Assembly (NCBI GenBank): GCA_030039655.1
Contig: JASHVC010000396.1
Span: forward strand, 1 to 10,068
Source of the DNA: Xanthobacteraceae bacterium
Lineage (GTDB): Bacteria; Pseudomonadota; Alphaproteobacteria; Rhizobiales; Xanthobacteraceae
DNA: 10,068 bases
Direction: 5' to 3'
Numbering within the stretch: the stretch's first letter is position 1; each line of letters begins with the position of its first letter. The notes beneath the pieces were generated by a model that worked only from the letters and a program-made list of their open reading frames with translations, searched no databases and had not been told where the DNA came from. Positions 5,788-10,068 of this stretch are shown one piece after another. Both the position numbers and the translations under genes were made by a program.

Positions 5788-8700
5788 CGGCAGCAGAGCC
5801 GCGTCCACATTCGGTCCGCCATTACCTTGTCCTGTTGGCGCTTGCGGTCGCGATTCCACTTGTCGGCCTGGCATTTTATGTCAGCTATCGCGTCGCGGCG
5901 GTTGAACAGCAGGCGACACAGGCAGCACTCATCAACAACGCACGATCGCTCGGCGCGGCGTTGGATCAGGAAATCGACAAACACATCGCGGTTGCCTCGA
6001 CCCTCGCCCATTCCCCATCTTTGTTGCACGGTGATTGGCCGGAGTTCGGGCAATGGGCCAGAGACTCTCTTGCAGACTTTCACGAGTCTTGGGTGATTGT
6101 TCTCGATCCGAGCGGACAGGTGTTGACTGACACATCGGCGGCGCCCAACGCCACTCTACCGCGCCGCCCGTTATTCCCGGTCGAAGAAGAGGCGCTGCGA
6201 ACCGGTAAGGCCGAAGTGTCGGGCATCGTGACCGGCTTTGCCGCCGACCGCATGGTGGCGTTTGCGGCCATACCCGTACTCCGCGACAGCCAGCCTTTAT
6301 ATGTCGTCGACATCGTCCTCAATCCTGCGCGGTTCGTGGCCTTGCTGCAGGAGCAGAACTTCCTGATGTACTGGCTCGCCGCCATCGTGGATGGCAACGG
6401 CAACTTCGTGGCGCGGCTTCCCGATGAGGCGGGAACCAAGCTCGGCCAATCGGCGAGTCAAGGTTGGCGCGATGCGATACAGCAAAATCCGACGGGCGTC
6501 ATCGAGCATGTATCGACAGACGGACAATCGATCATCGACGCCTACACGCAAGCGTCCCATGGCTGGACGGTCGGCATCGGGATCCGGCAAAGCATTTTCG
6601 CTGCGCCGCTGCGGCGTACCCTGTGGCTGTTGCTGGCCGCGAGCCTGGGCTGCGTCGGCCTCGGACTAGTATTCGCCTGGCTGGTCGCCCACAGACTCAA
6701 CAGCAGCGCCAAGGTACTACACCACGCGGCCCAAGCTATGGCCGCCGAGCAACCCGTTCGGGCGGCGCCGACCGGTGTCGTCGAATATGATGAAGCCGTC
6801 GGTGCCTTTGCGGCCGCTTCGCAGGCGCTGCAGGCGCGCGGAGAGGAACGCCAACGCGCCGAAGCGGCGTTGCAAACAAGCGCAGACGAGCAGGCTGCCC
6901 TCTACGAATTCACCAACAGGCTGTACCGCGCCGAGTCGTCGAAGGTCGTGTACGACGCCGCACTCGATGCCATTCTGCGGGCGTTGCATTGCAGCCGCGC
7001 GTCGATTTTGCGCACGGACGAACGCGGGGGCCTGCGGTTCGTGGCCTGGCGCGGCTTGTCCGACGCCTATCGCGCCGCCGTTGACGGCTATTCGCCGTGG
7101 GCAGTCGATGAGCCCAATCCACGCCCCATTTGTATTGCGGACATTGAGAGCGTGGATTTACCGGATGCGCTCAAAACGGCGGTAGTGCGAGAAGGCATCC
7201 GCGCGCTGTCGTTCATTCCATTGATGTCGGCGGACGGCAGGCTCGCCGGAAGGTTCACGACCTACTACGAAGCGCCGCATACCTTTTCGCGCGAGCAGGT
7301 AGACCTTGCGCTCAATCTTGCACGTCGACTCGGCTTTGCCGTGGGGCGCATTGAGGCCGAACACGCGCGCCAGATCGCTGAGCAGGAACTGCGCAACCTC
7401 AAGGAAAAACTGGAAACCGAAGTCGAAACGCGGACCCTCGAGCGCGACCGCATCTGGAATGTCTCCGAGGATTTGCTTGGCGTGGGCAACTTCGAGGGCT
7501 ATTTCGTCAATATCAATCCGGCTTGGACAAGACTCCTGGGATGGGCCGAAGACGAAATCAAATCCATGCACGTCGACAAGCTGCGGCATCCTGACGATGC
7601 GCCTGCGGCAATGGCCGGCCGCGCCCAGCTAGCACAGGGCGTCGGCACCATACGAATGGAGAATCGCTTCCGTCACAAGGACGGCACCTGGCGGTGGATT
7701 CACTGGACCATGACGGCGGAGAACGGAGTGATCTACGTGTCGGGCCGGCACGTGACCCTAGAGAAGGAGGCGGCGGCAGCCCTCGAACACGCAAACCAGC
7801 GCTCGGCGCATTCGCAGAAAATGGAGGCGCTCGGCGCGCTCACCGGCGGCGTCGCGCACGATTTCAACAATCTACTGATGATCGTCAGCGGCCATTCGCA
7901 GAGTCTGAGCCGGCGCATCACCGATCCAAAACAGTTGCGGGCGCTGGACGCGATTCAAATCGCCGCAACGCGGGGCGAAAGCCTCACCCGTCAGCTGCTG
8001 TCATTCTCGCGCGGCATGCCGCTCAATCCGACCGTGGTCAGTCCCACCGAAACCATCCAGGCGATCCGCGAGGTGCTTGCCGGCTCGCTCAACGTCAACA
8101 TCGACTTGTCGATCGGAGTTCCCGACACCGTGTGGCCAGTCCGCGTCGACAAGTCCGAGCTCGAACTGGCGCTGGTCAACCTCACGGTCAATGCGCGCGA
8201 CGCCATGCCCAACGGCGGCCGCTTGTCCATTACCGGCGATAACGTGCTGCTGCTCGTGGAGGATACACCCGAAGGATTGGCCGGTGAGTTTGTCGCGCTG
8301 AGTGTCACCGATACCGGCACTGGCATTCCCGACGATGTGATCAGCAGAGTCTTCGAGCCGTTCTTCACCACCAAGGGCGCCGACAAGGGCACCGGCTTGG
8401 GACTATCGCAGGTCTATGGATTTGCGCGCCGCTCTGGCGGGACCGCCGTCGCCAGGAGTCAGGTCGAACACGGGACGACGGTGACGATTTATCTACCCCG
8501 CAGCAAGGGTAAGGTCGAGGTGCCGCTGAAAGAAGACGGCGTGCAATATGCAGCCCCGGCCGGCGCGAGAGTGCTCGTGGTGGAAGACAATCACGAGGTG
8601 CGAGCCGTCACGGTTTCGCTGCTGGAGCAACTGGGCTACCAAACTATCGCGGTCGAACACGCGGCGGCCGCCCTCGAAATCATCGCGAGTTCGCAGCAGA

Positions 8701-8942
8701 TCAGCGTTATTTTCTCCGACGTCGTGCTGCCGGGTGAAATCGACGGCTTGTTGTTGGCGCGCACCGTCAAGGCACGTTACCCGGACATTCCGATTGTACT
8801 GACCACGGGATACACACGGGTCTTCGAGGCCGAGCCGGAATTTCCCGTCTTGCGCAAGCCTTATCAGATCTCCGCGTTAGGGCGCATCATCCGCGAAGCG
8901 CTCGATGCCCGGGGTGGCCACAAGACCGCGCTTGCAAGCTGA
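5784..8942 (+). CDS. Membrane-bound hybrid sensor histidine kinase (dCache-GAF-PAS-HisKA-HATPase-REC)
   Basis: A 1052-residue inner-membrane hybrid kinase. Two membrane segments (about 13-35 and 279-301) flank a periplasmic region of about 243 residues resembling dCache_1, which binds small ligands in known members. A HAMP-like and coiled-coil linker leads to a GAF domain (about 372-525), a second coil, and a PAS domain (about 555-672). HisKA follows with phospho-acceptor His692 in GGVAHDFNNLL. The ATPase domain has the N box with Asn803, DTGTGIP from Asp843, the FEPFFTTK F box and GTGLGL at 869-874. The C-terminal receiver (about 928-1045) has the acidic VVEDN, phospho-acceptor Asp979 and Lys1025. 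All catalytic residues are present. The ATG at 5784 puts a short basic tail before the first membrane segment. No partner response regulator or phosphotransferase is in the window, so output and signal are unknown. Confidence 0.93.
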   Translation: MTAAEPRPHSVRHYLVLLALAVAIPLVGLAFYVSYRVAAVEQQATQAALINNARSLGAALDQEIDKHIAVASTLAHSPSLLHGDWPEFGQWARDSLADFHESWVIVLDPSGQVLTDTSAAPNATLPRRPLFPVEEEALRTGKAEVSGIVTGFAADRMVAFAAIPVLRDSQPLYVVDIVLNPARFVALLQEQNFLMYWLAAIVDGNGNFVARLPDEAGTKLGQSASQGWRDAIQQNPTGVIEHVSTDGQSIIDAYTQASHGWTVGIGIRQSIFAAPLRRTLWLLLAASLGCVGLGLVFAWLVAHRLNSSAKVLHHAAQAMAAEQPVRAAPTGVVEYDEAVGAFAAASQALQARGEERQRAEAALQTSADEQAALYEFTNRLYRAESSKVVYDAALDAILRALHCSRASILRTDERGGLRFVAWRGLSDAYRAAVDGYSPWAVDEPNPRPICIADIESVDLPDALKTAVVREGIRALSFIPLMSADGRLAGRFTTYYEAPHTFSREQVDLALNLARRLGFAVGRIEAEHARQIAEQELRNLKEKLETEVETRTLERDRIWNVSEDLLGVGNFEGYFVNINPAWTRLLGWAEDEIKSMHVDKLRHPDDAPAAMAGRAQLAQGVGTIRMENRFRHKDGTWRWIHWTMTAENGVIYVSGRHVTLEKEAAAALEHANQRSAHSQKMEALGALTGGVAHDFNNLLMIVSGHSQSLSRRITDPKQLRALDAIQIAATRGESLTRQLLSFSRGMPLNPTVVSPTETIQAIREVLAGSLNVNIDLSIGVPDTVWPVRVDKSELELALVNLTVNARDAMPNGGRLSITGDNVLLLVEDTPEGLAGEFVALSVTDTGTGIPDDVISRVFEPFFTTKGADKGTGLGLSQVYGFARRSGGTAVARSQVEHGTTVTIYLPRSKGKVEVPLKEDGVQYAAPAGARVLVVEDNHEVRAVTVSLLEQLGYQTIAVEHAAAALEIIASSQQISVIFSDVVLPGEIDGLLLARTVKARYPDIPIVLTTGYTRVFEAEPEFPVLRKPYQISALGRIIREALDARGGHKTALAS

Positions 8943-8948
8943 ATCGTC

Positions 8949-8975
8949 GCCCCTGGGGGCAGGCACGAGGCCTGC
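8949..8975. terminator. Paired small hairpins between convergent genes
   Basis: The 54 bases between the kinase stop and the rpoH stop contain GCCCC/GGGGC (8949-8960, two-base gap, so probably a 4-bp stem) and GCAGGC-ACGAG-GCCTGC (8959-8975, perfect 6-bp stem). The two share bases 8959-8960 and could be alternatives. There is no T-run on either strand, so intrinsic termination is uncertain. Confidence 0.4.
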
Positions 8976-8996
8976 ACTGCACGTCGTTGTCGATAG

Positions 8997-9899
8997 TTAA
9001 TGCAAGGCCACAGAAGCCGGCGGACTTTCCATCGAGGCGATGCTGCTCTTGACCGCCTTCTGCACCTTCTCGAAGGCGCGCACTTCGATCTGACGAACAC
9101 GCTCGCGCGACACGCCGAACTCATCGGCGAGCTCTTCGAGCGTGATCGGCTCGTCGGCGAGGCGGCGCGCCTCGAAGATGCGACGCTCGCGGTCGTTGAG
9201 CACGCCGAGCGCCTGGCCAAGCGCCTTATGGCGGTTATCCGACTGCTCGCTCTCGGCAAGCCGGCTCTCCTGGCTGGCGCTGTCGTCGACCAGCCAATCC
9301 ATCCACTCGCCGGAATCGCCGTCTTCGCGGATCGGCGCATTGAGCGAAGCATCGCCGCCGAGCCGGCGGTTCATGTCGATGACGTCCTGCTCCGTCACGC
9401 CCAGCCGTTTGGCGATGAGCTTGACCTGATCGGGCCGCATGTCGCCCTCGTCGAGCGCCGAGATGCGGCTCTTGGCCTTGCGCAGATTGAAGAACAGCTT
9501 CTTCTGGTTGGCCGTGGTGCCCATTTTCACCAGCGACCACGAGCGCAGGATGTATTCCTGGATCGCCGCCTTGATCCACCACATGGCATAGGTCGCCAGC
9601 CGGAAGCCCTTGTCCGGCTCGAACCGCTTGACCGCCTGCATCAGGCCGACATTGCCCTCGGAGATCACTTCGGAAATCGGCAGACCGTAGCCGCGATAGC
9701 CCATCGCGATCTTGGCAACGAGGCGCAAATGGCTGGTGACGAGCTTATGGGCGGCGTCGCGGTCGCCGTGCTCGCGCCAGCGCTTGGCCAGCATGAATTC
9801 TTCCTGCGGTTCCAGCATCGGGAACCGGCGGATCTCTTCAAGATATCGGGTAAGTCCGGTTTCGCCCGACAGTATGGGCAAAGCTGCAGTCTGGGCCAT
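8997..9899 (-). CDS. rpoH: RNA polymerase heat-shock sigma factor RpoH (sigma-32)
   Basis: A 300-residue sigma-70 family group 3 factor that directs RNA polymerase to heat-shock promoters. It has sigma region 1.2 at about 15-45, region 2 at about 50-125 with the helix-rich HLRLVAKIAMGYRGYG and the promoter-melting RLATYAMWWIKAAIQEYI, and then the exact RpoH box QKKLFFNLR at 132-140, which separates RpoH from RpoD and RpoS. The region 4 helix-turn-helix is ITLEELADEFGVSRERVRQIE at about 252-272. Length and motifs are normal for alphaproteobacteria, many of which carry more than one rpoH; which paralogue this is cannot be told. The ATG at 9899 is supported by AAAGGAGG eight bases upstream. It converges on the hybrid kinase gene. 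An FNR/FixK-type box upstream hints at oxygen-linked control, by motif only. Confidence 0.97.
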   Translation of the reverse strand: MAQTAALPILSGETGLTRYLEEIRRFPMLEPQEEFMLAKRWREHGDRDAAHKLVTSHLRLVAKIAMGYRGYGLPISEVISEGNVGLMQAVKRFEPDKGFRLATYAMWWIKAAIQEYILRSWSLVKMGTTANQKKLFFNLRKAKSRISALDEGDMRPDQVKLIAKRLGVTEQDVIDMNRRLGGDASLNAPIREDGDSGEWMDWLVDDSASQESRLAESEQSDNRHKALGQALGVLNDRERRIFEARRLADEPITLEELADEFGVSRERVRQIEVRAFEKVQKAVKSSIASMESPPASVALH

Positions 9900-9907
9900 G
9901 ATAGCGC

Positions 9908-9915
9908 CCTCCTTT
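9908..9915 (-). promoter_or_regulatory. Strong ribosome binding site of rpoH, flanked by a possible stem
   Basis: AAAGGAGG lies 8 bases before the rpoH ATG. GGCGC (9904-9908 on the minus strand) just after it can pair with GCGCC (9926-9930 on the minus strand), placing the site in a 17-base loop and its last base in the stem. E. coli rpoH has translational temperature control; whether this leader does is unknown. Confidence 0.75.
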
Positions 9916-9988
9916 GGGCCCCCGCGGCGCGGCGGGCGAGTGGGCCGCCGCTCCCCGAGCCGACGGCGCCAGTCTAGTTCGCACCCGC

Positions 9989-10017
9989 AACATACACGGT
10001 CGAATCAGGTGAGCGAA
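9989..10017 (-). promoter_or_regulatory. Weak sigma-70-like promoter candidate for rpoH
   Basis: On the minus strand TTCGCT (10017-10012) and TATGTT (9994-9989) are spaced by 17 bases, about 90 bases before the rpoH ATG. Both hexamers are poor matches to the consensus, so this is only the best housekeeping candidate I see in the leader. Confidence 0.25.
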
Positions 10018-10050
10018 AGGGCGGCAGCATCACTTCATTGCGACGCCGCC

Positions 10051-10064
10051 TTGATCCTTATCAA
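10051..10064. promoter_or_regulatory. FNR/FixK-type box
   Basis: TTGATCCTTATCAA is an exact match to the FNR-family consensus TTGAT-N4-ATCAA. It lies about 150 bases upstream of the rpoH ATG and 4 bases from the window end, so it could serve rpoH, a divergent gene outside the window, or lie in the end of an upstream coding region. Being symmetric it gives no direction. Confidence 0.5.
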
Positions 10065-10068
10065 CCAA

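Noticed and set aside
9000..9977. Plus-strand ORF of 325 codons
   Set aside because: It is the mirror of rpoH, which has all sigma-factor motifs on the other strand.
10033..10068. C-terminal end of an upstream minus-strand gene (12 open codons to TGA)
   Set aside because: One frame is open from the window edge to a TGA, but 12 codons without a recognisable motif cannot support a gene call.

Overview
The window looks like chromosomal DNA of a GC-rich alphaproteobacterium, most likely of the order Hyphomicrobiales (Bradyrhizobium/Xanthobacteraceae-like). The grounds are an RpoH with an intact RpoH box, an EcfG-type promoter match, a hybrid kinase of the HDFNN type common in this class, and palindromic repeats of the 'CTCGCAATGACG' kind that I remember as abundant in these genomes. 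The species cannot be named from the sequence alone.

Layout. Positions 1-278 hold no gene but two palindromic repeat elements and a short tandem copy of their end. Positions 279-5386 hold a minus-strand catabolic cluster: hyuA-like ATPase subunit (3332-5386), hyuB-like subunit (1179-2912) and a beta-hydroxyacid dehydrogenase (279-1166). The gap between hyuA and hyuB is almost entirely filled by a 387-bp module (2935-3321): a plus-strand GIY-YIG nuclease gene bracketed by a pair of 32-bp inverted repeats, each of which is itself a hairpin. The two hairpins differ only by one base pair, changed on both sides of the stem. This is the most interesting object in the window and resembles, by analogy, a REPIN/RAYT arrangement with a different nuclease.

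Positions 5387-5783 form a divergent intergenic region with a perfect EcfG (general stress response) promoter match and a 44-codon ORF whose stop overlaps the start of the next gene as ATGA. That next gene (5784-8942, plus) encodes a large membrane-bound hybrid histidine kinase: two membrane segments around a dCache-like sensor, then GAF, PAS, HisKA, HATPase and receiver domains. It is convergent with rpoH (8997-9899, minus), the heat-shock sigma factor, across 54 bp containing two small hairpins. Upstream of rpoH a perfect FNR/FixK-type box lies at the window edge.

How the parts work together: HyuA and HyuB should form an ATP-dependent amide/lactam hydrolase (or related carboxylase), and the dehydrogenase, translationally coupled to hyuB, probably acts on a hydroxyacid in the same pathway; the substrate is not determined. 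The kinase and rpoH are signalling and stress genes. A link between them is suggested only by the EcfG and FNR-type sites, which are inferences from motif matches.
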